A stretch of 64,000 bases of DNA from Methanobacteriota archaeon (GCA_029547145.1 JAKPPV010000022.1:62001-126000); one strand, 5' to 3'; positions 8,460 through 17,961 are shown, counted from the first letter of the stretch. Numbers and translations are program-made. Notes: a model not told the origin generated them from the letters alone.

Positions 8460-9734
8460 ATGAGTCTGGTGCTCGATGCGAAGAAGGGTATTATCACCGA
8501 TGAGATGAAGGAGGTCGCCCGCCAGGAGGGGCTCGATCCCGAGTATATCAGGCGCGGTCTCGCCGGCGGGCATATCGCGATCCCGGTCTCGCCGTACCGG
8601 AAAGTGAGGCTCTGCGGGATCGGAGAGGGGCTCCGCACCAAGGTGAACGCCTCGATCGGTACCTCGTCGGACATCGTCGACATCGATGTCGAGGTTGAGA
8701 AGGCGCGCCAGGCTGAACTCGCCGGCGCCGACACGTTGATGGAACTCTCCACGGGCGGCGACCTGGTCGAGATCCGGCGCCGGGTCATCGCGGGTACCAA
8801 CCTCTCGGTCGGATCCGTCCCGCTCTATCAGGCCTTCATCGAGGCGGCACATCGATACGGCGCGATCGTCCACATGCGCGAGGACGACCTCTTCCGGATC
8901 ACCGCCGAGCAGGCGAGAGCCGGTACCAACTTCATGGCGATCCACACGGGGATCAACTACGAAACCATGAAGCGCCTGAAGAACCAGGGACGACACGGCG
9001 GACTCGTCTCACGTGGTGGGGCCTTCATGACCGCCTGGATGCTCCACAACCAGAAGGAGAACCCGCTTTACTCCGAGTTCGACTACCTCTGCGAGATCAT
9101 GCTCGAGCATGAGGTCACCCTCTCGATGGGGAACGGCATGCGGGCGGGTGCAGTTCACGATGCGACCGACCGGGCGCAGGTACAGGAGCTGTTGATCAAC
9201 GCGGAACTGGCGGACAAGGCCCACGAACGCGGTATCCAGGTGATCGTCGAGGGACCCGGTCACATCCCGATCGACGAGATCCAGGCGAACGTGATCCTCC
9301 AGAAGCGGGTGACCAACCGGAAACCCTTCTATATGCTCGGACCGCTCGTGACCGACATCGCCCCCGGGTACGACGACCGGGTTGCGATGATCGGTGCCTC
9401 TCTCTCCTCCGCATACGGAGCGGACTTCATCTGTTACGTCACCCCCGCGGAGCACCTCGCCCTCCCGACGCCCGAGGAGGTATATGAAGGCGTCATCTCC
9501 AGCCGAATCGCCGCCCATGTCGGGGACATGGTGAAGCTCGGCAGGCGGGACGATGACCTCGAGATGGGCCACGCCCGGCGAGATCTGGACTGGGAGCGGC
9601 AGTTCGCGGTGGCGCTCAACCCGGAATTCGCCCGGGAGATCCGCGATTCGCGCCGTTCTGCCGACTCGGACGCCTGCACGATGTGCGGTGACTACTGCGC
9701 CCTGAAGATCGTCCGCAAGAACTTCTCCTTCTGA
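8460..9734 (+). CDS. thiC: Phosphomethylpyrimidine synthase ThiC
   Basis: A radical-SAM enzyme making the pyrimidine moiety of thiamine (HMP phosphate) from AIR. Length from the ATG is 424 residues, as for archaeal ThiC. Family segments include ADTLMELSTGGDLVEIR, NFMAIHTGIN, VEGPGHIPIDEI, and FYMLGPLVTDIAPGYD. The C-terminal cluster motif is CTMCGDYC, the atypical ThiC iron-sulfur motif. The conserved N terminus MSLVLDAKKGIITDEM begins at 8460, but the only good ribosome-binding site (AAAGGAGG, 8421-8428) is spaced for a TTG at 8436, which would add eight residues (MYFLPPFF). Two U-tracts follow the gene. Confidence 0.95.
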   Translation: MSLVLDAKKGIITDEMKEVARQEGLDPEYIRRGLAGGHIAIPVSPYRKVRLCGIGEGLRTKVNASIGTSSDIVDIDVEVEKARQAELAGADTLMELSTGGDLVEIRRRVIAGTNLSVGSVPLYQAFIEAAHRYGAIVHMREDDLFRITAEQARAGTNFMAIHTGINYETMKRLKNQGRHGGLVSRGGAFMTAWMLHNQKENPLYSEFDYLCEIMLEHEVTLSMGNGMRAGAVHDATDRAQVQELLINAELADKAHERGIQVIVEGPGHIPIDEIQANVILQKRVTNRKPFYMLGPLVTDIAPGYDDRVAMIGASLSSAYGADFICYVTPAEHLALPTPEEVYEGVISSRIAAHVGDMVKLGRRDDDLEMGHARRDLDWERQFAVALNPEFAREIRDSRRSADSDACTMCGDYCALKIVRKNFSF

Positions 9735-9739
9735 ACCCA

Positions 9740-9767
9740 TTTTTTCCAGGACCAGGAGATATTTTTT
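9740..9767 (+). terminator. Double U-tract terminator of thiC
   Basis: Two T6 runs, at 9740-9745 and 9762-9767, start six bases after the thiC stop. Archaeal RNA polymerase terminates at such U-rich tracts without needing a strong hairpin. Confidence 0.6.
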
Positions 9768-9948
9768 CTGTGTCGGCACCTCCTCCGCCGACCGTCCAGC
9801 GACCGTCGGGCCTGTCTCCGGAGTCCGCCCAGGACCCCTCAGGAACCCCCCGATCGGCCGGGTGCGAAGGAGATATATGGGTGTCTCCCCTCATTCTCTG
9901 ACGGTTGGATCAACATCGCCACCCGCCCGATATCCAGTGGAGGATCTC

Positions 9949-10329
9949 ATGACCGGTTCCGCACCCGGACTGTCGCCTGAACCACGGACACGCATGACTC
10001 TGACGAGCGGCGACCTTGTCCTGCTCGACCCCCAGAACCCGGATGAGGATCCGGTCGTTCCGCTCATTGTGGTGAGCAGTCATCCCGTCGAACTTCCGCA
10101 CGGGGTCGTCTACGTCCTGAGAGACGACCTGCCGCAGATCGACGAACTGAGGGCGTTCTTCCAGGCCCCCGGAGACGACTTCAACGCCTGGTACGAAGCC
10201 GAAAGGGGGCTCTACGAGAGCTACGGGCTGAACTATGGGGAGCACGATGAGCTGGATCTGCTGGTGAAGCTCCTCGACGAGCGCGGGCTCTGGCACCGCC
10301 GGGCGCCCCGGGTCCTCTTCCTCGTATGA
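9949..10329 (+). CDS. Conserved-looking hypothetical protein, acidic, 126 aa
   Basis: Not recognised. The protein is soluble and acidic, with a compact beta-rich N-terminal part (GDLVLLDPQNP, VPLIVVSSHPVEL, GVVYVLRDDLPQI) and a helical C-terminal part (ELRAFFQAP, YGEHDELDLLVKLLDER). The composition is ordinary for a folded protein and differs from the Arg/Pro-rich shadow frames around it. ATG 9949 has a GGAGG at 9940-9944. An alternative in-frame ATG at 9877 follows AAGGAG but overlaps a TATATA that more likely is the promoter, giving transcription near 9900. No operon partner: the next gene has its own TATA-like element. Confidence 0.65.
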   Translation: MTGSAPGLSPEPRTRMTLTSGDLVLLDPQNPDEDPVVPLIVVSSHPVELPHGVVYVLRDDLPQIDELRAFFQAPGDDFNAWYEAERGLYESYGLNYGEHDELDLLVKLLDERGLWHRRAPRVLFLV

Positions 10330-10392
10330 AGCCGGTGCTGCACCTGCGCAAACCGGAGAGGTATTAAGCCGGACCGCTCCCCTTTCGTACCT

Positions 10393-10983
10393 ATGGCATA
10401 CGTGGAGAGGAAGGTCTGCTACTTCGAGCGGCCCGGACCGGAGAACACGGTCGATGCAGCCCGTCTTGCGGTCGAACGTGCAATGGAGCTCGGTCTCGAC
10501 ACCGTCGTCGTCGCATCGACGAGCGGAAGGACCGCCCTCCGGTTCCTGGAGGCGATCCGGGGGACCGGGCTCCGTCTCGTCGTGGTGAGCCACGTCGTCG
10601 GCTTCAGCACGCCGGGGGTGTGGGAGTTCGATCCGGCGGCGGCCCTCAAACTCCGGGAAGGCGGTGCGGTCGTCGTGACCGGGACGCACGTCCTCTCCGG
10701 TCTGGAGCGGGCCTTCTCAGCTTCGCCGAAGGTCGGAGGTGGCTCGCGGTCCGAGGCGGTCGCGGAGGCACTCCGCCGGTTGATCGCGGTCGGCCTCAAG
10801 GTCGCGGTCGAATGCGTCCTGATCGCCGCCGACCAGGGGGCAATCCCCGTCGACCGCGAGGTTGTCGCGTGCGGCGGCACCGGAACGGGATCGGACACGG
10901 TGGTCGTCATCCGACCGGCGCATACCAGCCGATTCTTCGACTGCCAGGTACGCGAGATCGTCGCAATGCCGAGGGAACGCTAG
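10393..10983 (+). CDS. Pyruvate kinase alpha/beta-domain-like protein
   Basis: A 196-residue stand-alone protein resembling the C-terminal (alpha/beta) domain of pyruvate kinase, a group common in archaea with no known reaction. Segments seen are DTVVVASTSGRTALRFLE, LVVVSHVVGFSTPGVWEF, and CGGTGTGSDTVVVIRPAH, the last a glycine-rich loop that in pyruvate kinase binds effector phosphate. It lacks the catalytic barrel, so it is not a pyruvate kinase. TATTAA lies about 25 bp before the ATG, predicting a leaderless or very short leader transcript. Its TAG stop overlaps the GTG start of the next gene by one base. Confidence 0.75.
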   Translation: MAYVERKVCYFERPGPENTVDAARLAVERAMELGLDTVVVASTSGRTALRFLEAIRGTGLRLVVVSHVVGFSTPGVWEFDPAAALKLREGGAVVVTGTHVLSGLERAFSASPKVGGGSRSEAVAEALRRLIAVGLKVAVECVLIAADQGAIPVDREVVACGGTGTGSDTVVVIRPAHTSRFFDCQVREIVAMPRER

Positions 10984-11804
10984 TGTTCTTCGTGGCCCTC
11001 CGCGACAGCATCCGGTACCCCGTGGTCTGGGTTGCCGCCGCTGTCTACGCCGTCCTCGACGTGGTCCAGCTCCTCCTCTCTCTCCAGGGGGAGACCTTCT
11101 TCTCGGTCCGACTCCTCGTGATCGAGTACCTCATCCTTCCCTTCCTCCTCGCGGGGACCTACGGCGTCCTCCGGGACGAAGACGCCTCGATCCGTCATTT
11201 CGGAGCCGGAGGTGTGGAGAACTACTTCCGGGTCCTCCTTCCCGGGATCGTGCTCGCCTTTTTTGCCGTCGTCATTCTCGTTCTCCTCCTGCTCCCGCTC
11301 TCGATCATGGGCGCCGGGTTGTCGACGGATCTCATCGCCGGCGCCGCTCTCGCCCTGATGATCCCGGTCCTTTTCTTCTCATTCCTCTACGATACGGCCG
11401 CATGTTTCGAGGGGCTCGGGGTCTTCGACTCGCTCCGGCGCTCCTTCGCCCTGGTCCTCGCGCACCTCTGGGAGGTGATTGTCTTTATCCTGACGATCCT
11501 CGCGCTGCTGCTCGGGTTCGCGTTCGTCCTCCTCGTCGGATGGACCACGATCCTCTTTGAGCAGCTCTCTCCGCTCGCCTCCCTGCCTGCAGGTGAGCTG
11601 GCCACCTTCGGCCCGGGCCAGCTCGCCGCGATGATCGGGACGCCGGGCCTCGCCCTGAGCGCGCTCTTCTACTGGCTGTACATCGTCGTCTCATTCGTTC
11701 TGGTCACGACCGGTAAGGCCCGGCTCTTCCGCTCAGTCGCAGAGGCAACCCCGCCCGAACCCCAGGGCACCTACGACGAGAAGGGGCGCTACTACCGGTA
11801 CTGA
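10983..11804 (+). CDS. Polytopic membrane protein of unknown function
   Basis: A 273-residue hydrophobic protein with about six membrane segments, including LLVIEYLILPFLLAGTYGVL, a long run around residues 85-108, a hairpin around 112-135, and LEVIVFILTILALL-type segments further on. The C terminus is charged and Tyr-rich (EKGRYYRY). The spacing of segments and the DAS..HF loop resemble archaeal DUF4013/glycerophosphodiester-esterase membrane-domain proteins, but I cannot assign it firmly. Start GTG overlaps the preceding TAG (TAGTG), implying coupled translation with the pyruvate-kinase-domain protein. Confidence 0.7.
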   Translation: MFFVALRDSIRYPVVWVAAAVYAVLDVVQLLLSLQGETFFSVRLLVIEYLILPFLLAGTYGVLRDEDASIRHFGAGGVENYFRVLLPGIVLAFFAVVILVLLLLPLSIMGAGLSTDLIAGAALALMIPVLFFSFLYDTAACFEGLGVFDSLRRSFALVLAHLWEVIVFILTILALLLGFAFVLLVGWTTILFEQLSPLASLPAGELATFGPGQLAAMIGTPGLALSALFYWLYIVVSFVLVTTGKARLFRSVAEATPPEPQGTYDEKGRYYRY

Positions 11805-11920
11805 TGGCGGGTTCGACCCGGGGGATGATGCCCCGGACACCCTCCCCATACTGCTTACGGAAAAAAGGGAGTGTCCGGTTCTGTTCCCCTTCGTCGCTCC
11901 TCTGCCTGCCGGCACCGGGT

Positions 11921-11925
11921 AAAAA
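11921..11925 (-). terminator. U-tract after kup, within a small dyad
   Basis: On the minus strand the sequence six bases after the kup stop reads GGGTTTTTACCC, a T5 run enclosed by a four-base dyad; it is a weak but plausible terminator. Confidence 0.4.
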
Positions 11926-11930
11926 CCCGT

Positions 11931-13766
11931 TCACATCTCGATCCGTGTCGTCACACCGTGGATGTGGTCCGCGGGCAGGCGGTAGAACTGGACGAAGGTC
12001 GGTGCGAGGCGCTTGATGATCGCGAAGATCCGCCAGGCAAGGTGGTCGGTGACGATCTCCTCCAGGCCGTAGAAGATCGCCTTCTCGTTGATCCCATGCT
12101 CTCGAAGTATCGGGACGATATCTACCATTTCGAGATACCCATGCCGCACCTCGAAGGTCCGGAGACCTTCGGCCAGGTTCTTCTTGAAGTTATGCTGAAC
12201 ACCGAACGGCTTATCCTCGACGACGATCGAGACCAGGATGTTATCCTGGTAGAGGATATTGTTGACAAACATCGTCCGTGCGATGTACGGCGGGATCCGC
12301 TCGATATCGCGGGCAAAGAAGAGAGCGGTGCCGCTGATCCGGTTCATCGTGTCATGTACCTCGCGATACTTCGTGAGGAACTCGCGGAGGGGGACGGGCT
12401 GGAACGCGCGGTAGAGCCGCTTCTGGCCGGTGAGGTAGATCAGGATGATGCAAAGCGGGATCGATGCGAGCACGAGCGACCAGTACCCGCCGGCAGGCAG
12501 CTTGCTGAGGCTGGCCCCGAAGTAGAGCATCGCGAGGAGGGTGATGCTCCACGCGAGGGATGCATGGCCGTACCGGCCCCGGAGGAGGAAGATCGACGTG
12601 ATCAGGATGCCGGTGATCGTCATGTCTCCCGTGACGGCGATGCCGTACGCGGAGGCGAGGTTCGACGAGTGGCGGAAGAGGAGCATCACGAAGAGCACCG
12701 CTGCGAGCATCATCCAGTTCACCGTGTCGATGTAGATCTGGGAACGGAGCGTCGCGGAGGTATAGTCCACCTTGAGCGCAGGTAACAGGCGGGTGGTGAT
12801 CCCCTGGTAGACGATCGAGAAGATGCCGCTGATCATTGCCTGGGACGCGATCACGGTGGCGGCGATCGAGAGCAGGACGAAGGGCACATAGACGAGGCTC
12901 GACAGCGAGAGGACCATCTCGAACAGGAAACTCGAGGCCCCTGGATGCGTCAGCGCGAAGGCCCCCTGGCCCAGGTAGTTGATCACGAGGGCGAAGAAGA
13001 TGTACTTCCAGGCCCGGCGGATCGGTTCCCGTCCCAGGTGCCCCATGTCGGCATAGAGGGCCTCCCCCCCCGTCGCACAGAGGACCACGGAGGCGAGGAC
13101 CAAGAAGGAGGCGATACCGTTTGAGAAGAGGAACGAGAGCCCGTACAGGGGGTTAAAGGCGAAGATCACGCGGGGCGCCTGGACGATCATGATCAGACCG
13201 GTGATCGCGAGGGTGGCGAACCAGACGGTCATGACGGGACCGAACGCGAACGCGACCCGTTCGGTTCCCCGGCGCTGAAAAAAGAAGAGGGCGATGGCGA
13301 TCGCCGCAGCCATCAGAACGAGCATATCCGGGCCGATCCGCTCCAGTCCCGGGATCAGGGGGATACCCTCCACCGCCGAGAGGATACTGATCGCGGGAGT
13401 GATCACCCCGTCTCCGATCAGGAGCGAGATACCGATCACGGTCAGGATCAGCAGGGCGTGCTTCGAGCGGGATCGCTTCAGGAGCGGGTTGAGCAGCTCC
13501 CGCAGCACGATGGTCCCTCCCTCCCCCTTCTTCGCGAGGCTCATGGCGAGCCAGGCGTACTGCACCGAGACGATCAGGATCAGGGTCCAGATGATCAGGG
13601 AGAGGACCCCCAGGACGGCGGACTCGGTCCGGGGAACGAGGGCGAGGATCACGGTCAGGGTGTAGATCGGGCTGGTACCGATGTCTCCGAATACAAGCCC
13701 GGTCGCCTTTATAGCAGACAGGGGAGAGGACCGTTCGTTCTCCCCGTTGCCACCGTCTCCCACCAT
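11931..13766 (-). CDS. kup: Kup-type potassium uptake transporter
   Basis: A 611-residue K+/H+ symporter of the KUP/HAK family with about 12 membrane segments and a soluble C-terminal domain of about 150 residues. The family signature appears at the N terminus as ALGLVFGDIGTSPIYTL-type sequence (here KATGLVFGDIGTSPIYTL), followed by EGGTIVLRELL and LLIGDGVITPAISILSAVEG; ALYADMGHLGREPIRRAW is another hallmark. The open frame extends further upstream, but ATG 13766 is preceded by AAGGA at proper spacing and gives the family length. The gene stands alone, divergent from cofE. Confidence 0.95.
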   Translation of the reverse strand: MVGDGGNGENERSSPLSAIKATGLVFGDIGTSPIYTLTVILALVPRTESAVLGVLSLIIWTLILIVSVQYAWLAMSLAKKGEGGTIVLRELLNPLLKRSRSKHALLILTVIGISLLIGDGVITPAISILSAVEGIPLIPGLERIGPDMLVLMAAAIAIALFFFQRRGTERVAFAFGPVMTVWFATLAITGLIMIVQAPRVIFAFNPLYGLSFLFSNGIASFLVLASVVLCATGGEALYADMGHLGREPIRRAWKYIFFALVINYLGQGAFALTHPGASSFLFEMVLSLSSLVYVPFVLLSIAATVIASQAMISGIFSIVYQGITTRLLPALKVDYTSATLRSQIYIDTVNWMMLAAVLFVMLLFRHSSNLASAYGIAVTGDMTITGILITSIFLLRGRYGHASLAWSITLLAMLYFGASLSKLPAGGYWSLVLASIPLCIILIYLTGQKRLYRAFQPVPLREFLTKYREVHDTMNRISGTALFFARDIERIPPYIARTMFVNNILYQDNILVSIVVEDKPFGVQHNFKKNLAEGLRTFEVRHGYLEMVDIVPILREHGINEKAIFYGLEEIVTDHLAWRIFAIIKRLAPTFVQFYRLPADHIHGVTTRIEM

Positions 13767-14029
13767 ACTCCATGATCCTTCCATCCCACGGGAGAAAATA
13801 GCATTGAATCTGCGTGACCGCCGTGGCATCCCCGCATGTCTCTTTGGATCTCCTGGTATCGGTTCGTAGCCTGTCGTGCCGATCGCCGGGGCCATACCAC
13901 CCGGACATGTGCGCGCCGTCTTCCAGGTGTATGACCAAACGGGTATCCGATGCCGCCGGATGGCCCGATCGGAACGACGGAGAGACGGCACCGGAACGGT
14001 TATCCGCTCAGGGACGCCCACCCCCTACT

Positions 14030-14791
14030 ATGACGATCACCGTTCATCCGGTCATCGGGCTCCCGCTGATCAGGCCTGGCGACGATCTGCCCGGGCTCAT
14101 CGCTGCGCGGATCGACCTTTTCGACGGCGACATCCTCTGCATCGCCTCCTCGGTCTGGTCGAAGGCGAAGGGATACCTCCGCCGGCTCGACGAGATCACA
14201 CCGTCGGAGCGGGCACAGGCGATCGCCGGAAGGACCGGCGAAGACCCCCGGTTCATCCAGGCGGTCCTCGACGAGTCCGAAGAACTGTTGCTCGAGTACC
14301 CGTTTGTCCTCTCGGTCCTGCCGCACGGTCACATCGGCGTCCGGGCCGGTGTTGACCAGAGCAACGTCGACGGGGGACAGGTGATTCTGTTGCCCCCGGA
14401 CCCGATGGGAGCCGCAGGAGAACTTCGTGCGTCGCTGGAGGCGCTCTCCGGAGCCCGGATCGGGGTGATCGTGACCGATACCTGCGGACGGGCCTTCCGG
14501 CGTGGTCAGACGGGGCACGCGATCGGCTGGTCCGGACTGACGGCGATCCGCGACTTCCGGGGGGACACCGATCTCTTCGGCCACACCCTCCAGATCACCG
14601 AGGAGGCAGTCGTCGACGAATGCGCTGGTTTTGCGAACCTCGTGATGGGAGAGAGCAACAACGGGGTTCCCGCGGTCGTGATCCGCGGTCTGCCTGCCTG
14701 GACCGGTCACGACGACCTCTACTGGCACGAGGGGGAGGACCTGATCCGGGAGGCGCTCTGCGCCAGGTACCCGCTCGAACCCCTTCGCTGA
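14030..14791 (+). CDS. cofE: Coenzyme F420-0:L-glutamate ligase
   Basis: A 253-residue enzyme adding glutamates to F420-0 using GTP, giving the polyglutamate tail of the methanogen hydride carrier F420. Clear family segments are LPLIRPGDDLPGLIA, GDILCIASSVWSKAKGY, GVDQSNVDGGQVILLP, and GVIVTDTCGRAFRRGQTGHAIG, with AGFANLVMGESNNGVPAV in the C-terminal domain. ATG 14030 gives the normal 250-residue length; the longer open frame upstream lacks conservation-like features. It is monocistronic, with 572 bp of gene-free DNA downstream. Confidence 0.95.
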   Translation: MTITVHPVIGLPLIRPGDDLPGLIAARIDLFDGDILCIASSVWSKAKGYLRRLDEITPSERAQAIAGRTGEDPRFIQAVLDESEELLLEYPFVLSVLPHGHIGVRAGVDQSNVDGGQVILLPPDPMGAAGELRASLEALSGARIGVIVTDTCGRAFRRGQTGHAIGWSGLTAIRDFRGDTDLFGHTLQITEEAVVDECAGFANLVMGESNNGVPAVVIRGLPAWTGHDDLYWHEGEDLIREALCARYPLEPLR

Positions 14792-15363
14792 GGCCAGACT
14801 CCCCCTGGTGCGGGCGACCGTCAGGGGGAAGACGTCACGCAGGGGAGACCGATGAACCCTCTCTCTGCACCCGGGTCACCGCGACTCCTGCAGCTTCCTG
14901 CATCCCCACGGCGCCTGCCCCAGTGACCCGGAGGTTCCGGGTTCTCGAGAATGCACCGGGTCTGTACCGGACAGTGAGTCTCACAGGGTCGTCGCCTGAC
15001 AGGCGACAGACCATGCCCGGGCAGGGGTACGTCGATACGGCGAGCCCAACGGAGTCCGCGCGCAGCAAGGACCATCACGGGCGGAGATCGAACAGAACAG
15101 AGAATGAACGGTGCCGGTTTCAACCTACGACTGTAACGGGAGACCAGCGGCGGGTCAGCCGATCGACTCGTGGAAGAACCGGGCGGTGAACGGCACCGTC
15201 CCGGCGGTGGGGGTCGAGCCCGATCCGTTCCGCCTGGCAACGGATGCGATCACCCGCACCCGCTCCGGCCGGATATCCGCTGCCCGGGGGCCGGAGAGGG
15301 AGGACGACGGGAAAGGCCATGCTATTTATCCGGCTGCATCGATAGCTTCATCAGGGTAGTTCC
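14792..15363. other. Intergenic region (572 bp)
   Basis: Between cofE and the M23-like lipoprotein gene. Nothing is seen except the promoter at its 3' end. Short open frames on both strands are arginine- and proline-rich with no motif. Confidence 0.5.
15322..15329 (+). promoter_or_regulatory. TATA box of the M23-like lipoprotein gene
   Basis: CTATTTAT, 35-42 bp before the ATG at 15364, the only AT-rich octamer in the vicinity; it predicts a leader of about 10 bases. Confidence 0.65.
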
Positions 15364-16611
15364 ATGGTCATCCTGCCACGATCTTTTCTGACCGTCCTCT
15401 TCATCGGCCTCCTCCTCTGTGCCGGGTGTACGCAGCCCGTCACCGACACGAACGCTGCTTCCGGCACAGCGAATCCCACTCACGGAGTTGCCGGCGCGAA
15501 CTTCTCCGTGCCGTATCCGCCCGTCCCGGTGGCGAGCCGTGAGGGGATGAACATCGCGTACGAACTTGAGATGCACCCGGCTGAAGATACCACTCCGGTG
15601 ATCGAAGGGGTGGAGGTGCTCGACCAGGCGACAGGCGCGGTGCTTTATTCCATCAACAGCACACTCCTCCCGGCGCTCTACCATCCCGCCGCCGTCCCAC
15701 CACCCACCGCAGGGGAACTGCAGAACGGAACCGGCAAGCTCGTCTATCCCCGGGTCTCCATCTGGTTCTCCGTGGCCCCCGGCGCGGTGCCGGACCGACT
15801 GGTCCACCGCGTCACGCTGAACCGGACATCAGAGGGGCTTTCTTTACTCACGGTCACCGCCGGCGAGGTCGCCGTCGCACAAGACCTTCGCCCGGTCGTG
15901 ATCGGCTCGCCGTTGCGCGGTCCGGGCTGGGTGGCCCTGGAGACCACCTCACCGTTCACCCACCACTTCCTGGGGCAGATCACGCTCGGCGGGGTGACGC
16001 GGGTCCCCCAGCGGTTCGCCCAGGACTGGATCCGGGTCGATCCCCACACGGGGAATGTTGCAAACGGCAACGCGAGCCTGGCGAAGAACTACGTCGGGTA
16101 CGGTGCGGAGTGCTATGCGGTCGCCGATGGAACGGTGATTGCCGCCCTCGACGGTCTTTCGGATATCGAGACCATCTACGCTTCACGGCACCTGGAGATC
16201 GGGGAACTCGCCGGTAACTCCGTGATCCTGGAGATCGGGAACGGGACGTATGCCTGTTACGGTCACATGGTTCCGGGCAGCGTCCGGGTGAAGGCGGGCG
16301 ATGTCGTGCACGAGGGTCAGGTGCTCGGAACGGTGGGCAACTCCGGTAACTCCGACCTCCCGCACCTTCATTTTCAGGTGGTGAAGGGTGACGCCTCGTT
16401 CCTCGGGGCGGAGGGATATCCCCACGTATACCGTTCGTTTATGCTGATCGGCGGAGTGAACGAGACGGCACTTTTCGAGACGAGCGCACAGCAGAACATG
16501 ACGATGGCGGACTTATGGGGTCGGTCCAGCGAATTCGTGACGTTCGAGAAGACGCCGATCGCCCAGGAGCGCGTCCTCCCCGAGTGCTACGATATCGTTG
16601 ACTTCCCCTGA
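15364..16611 (+). CDS. Secreted lipoprotein with M23 (LytM-like) peptidase domain
   Basis: A 415-residue exported protein. Residues 1-21 form a signal peptide ending in the lipobox LCAGC, so Cys21 is the likely lipid anchor. The middle (about 50-200) is beta-rich with many N-glycosylation sequons. The C-terminal part is an M23-type fold: GYGAECYAVADGTVIAA, YGHMVPGSVRVKAGDVVHEGQ, and VGNSGNSDLPHLHFQV. The HLH motif supplies one His pair, but I do not see the usual HxxxD zinc-ligand pair; the Asp may be the one in RFAQDW, with no His at the expected place. Methanomicrobiales lack murein, so the substrate is unclear; it could be inactive. Confidence 0.85.
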   Translation: MVILPRSFLTVLFIGLLLCAGCTQPVTDTNAASGTANPTHGVAGANFSVPYPPVPVASREGMNIAYELEMHPAEDTTPVIEGVEVLDQATGAVLYSINSTLLPALYHPAAVPPPTAGELQNGTGKLVYPRVSIWFSVAPGAVPDRLVHRVTLNRTSEGLSLLTVTAGEVAVAQDLRPVVIGSPLRGPGWVALETTSPFTHHFLGQITLGGVTRVPQRFAQDWIRVDPHTGNVANGNASLAKNYVGYGAECYAVADGTVIAALDGLSDIETIYASRHLEIGELAGNSVILEIGNGTYACYGHMVPGSVRVKAGDVVHEGQVLGTVGNSGNSDLPHLHFQVVKGDASFLGAEGYPHVYRSFMLIGGVNETALFETSAQQNMTMADLWGRSSEFVTFEKTPIAQERVLPECYDIVDFP

Positions 16612-16761
16612 CGAATACATATCATCCTTTTCTTTGAACAGGACGGTGGTCGTTTATGCGGGGAAACTTTAACGCTGAGGGCCGAACCATCGCCTTATCT
16701 CCTCCCTCATCCAACCGGCCTGAAGTGGACGGTCTTGAAGACCGCCGGCGGTGTGATCGCG

Positions 16762-17961
16762 ATGCAGTACAGGACCGTGCCGAAGAACGGTGACCGGCTC
16801 TCTGCCCTCGGGTACGGCGCGATGCGTCTTCCCACCAGGCGGGGACGGATCGACGAGGAGCGTGCCACGCGACAGCTCAGGAGTGCGATCGATCGCGGCG
16901 TCAACTACGTCGACACCGCTGTCCCCTATCACGGGGGCGAGAGCGAACGATTCCTCGGGCGCGCGCTCGGGGACGGGTACCGCGAACGGGTCAAACTCGC
17001 AACCAAGCTGCCGCCGTCTGCCGTCAGGACGCGCGAGCAGATGGATCGGATCCTCGATGTTCAGTTAAAGAAACTCCAGACCGACCGGATCGACTACTAC
17101 CTGCTCCATGCGCTCGATGCGAAGAGCTGGGCGCATCTCGAGGGTCTGGGCGTCCTGGAGTTCCTCGACGCGGCGAAGGCATCGGGTCGGATCGTGAACA
17201 CGGGGTTCTCGTACCACGGGGATCTGCGGACCTTCAGGGAGGTCATCGACTCCTATGACTGGATCGTCTGCCAGATCCAGTACAACTTCCTGGATCAAGA
17301 GACCCAGGCGGGGACCGAAGGGCTCCGGTATGCCGCCGGTCGGAGGATCGCGGTGATGGTGATGGAACCGCTCCGGGGCGGGATGCTCGCCTCGAACCTC
17401 CCGGAGGAGGTCAGGGCAATCTACCATCAGAGCGGATACGACCGTTCGCCCGCGGCATGGGGGCTCCGCTGGGTCTGGAACCACCCCGAGGTGACCGTCG
17501 TCCTCTCCGGGATGAACGACGAGCGCCACATCGAAGAGAACCTGGCGACCTGCGAGGACGCCCTTCCCGGCGCGATGGCGCCCGCCGAGCTCGAGACGAT
17601 CGAGCGGGTCGCCTCCGTCTACCGGCGGTCAATGAGAGTCGGTTGCACCGGATGCGGCTACTGCCTTCCCTGCCCGGAGGGGGTGAACATCCCACAGTGC
17701 TTCTACTTCTATAACCTCTACAGCACCGGCCAGAACCGTCTCTTCACCCGCGGTATGTACGGCATGAACCTGATGGGAGGCATGGGAGAACGCGGGGATG
17801 CCGCGCTCTGTCGCGGGTGCGGCAGGTGCATCAGGGCCTGCCCGCAGGGGATCGCGATCCCCGACGAGCTGGCAAAGGTACGGCGCACACTCGGAGGGCT
17901 GAGAACCCGGGTGCTGCTACCGATCGCCCGACGGTTCTTCCCGGCCGATATTGAGGAGTGA
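16762..17961 (+). CDS. Aldo/keto reductase with C-terminal 2[4Fe-4S] ferredoxin-like region
   Basis: A 399-residue cytosolic protein. Residues 1-290 form an AKR TIM barrel: LSALGYGAMRLP, the DTAVPYHGGESE segment with catalytic Asp and Tyr, Lys in LATKLP and His in YYLLHALD. The C terminus has two cysteine clusters, CTGCGYCLPCPEGVNIPQC and CRGCGRCIRACP, typical of the COG1453 group found in strict anaerobes, where electrons may pass between NAD(P)H, ferredoxin and a carbonyl substrate. Substrate unknown. ATG 16762 is chosen because MQYRTVPKNGDRLSALG is the family start; an in-frame GTG at 16753 is also possible. Confidence 0.92.
   Translation: MQYRTVPKNGDRLSALGYGAMRLPTRRGRIDEERATRQLRSAIDRGVNYVDTAVPYHGGESERFLGRALGDGYRERVKLATKLPPSAVRTREQMDRILDVQLKKLQTDRIDYYLLHALDAKSWAHLEGLGVLEFLDAAKASGRIVNTGFSYHGDLRTFREVIDSYDWIVCQIQYNFLDQETQAGTEGLRYAAGRRIAVMVMEPLRGGMLASNLPEEVRAIYHQSGYDRSPAAWGLRWVWNHPEVTVVLSGMNDERHIEENLATCEDALPGAMAPAELETIERVASVYRRSMRVGCTGCGYCLPCPEGVNIPQCFYFYNLYSTGQNRLFTRGMYGMNLMGGMGERGDAALCRGCGRCIRACPQGIAIPDELAKVRRTLGGLRTRVLLPIARRFFPADIEE

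Noticed and set aside
11805-11830. GGGTTCGACCCGGG as a possible tRNA T arm
   Set aside because: No acceptor, D or anticodon stems can be formed upstream.
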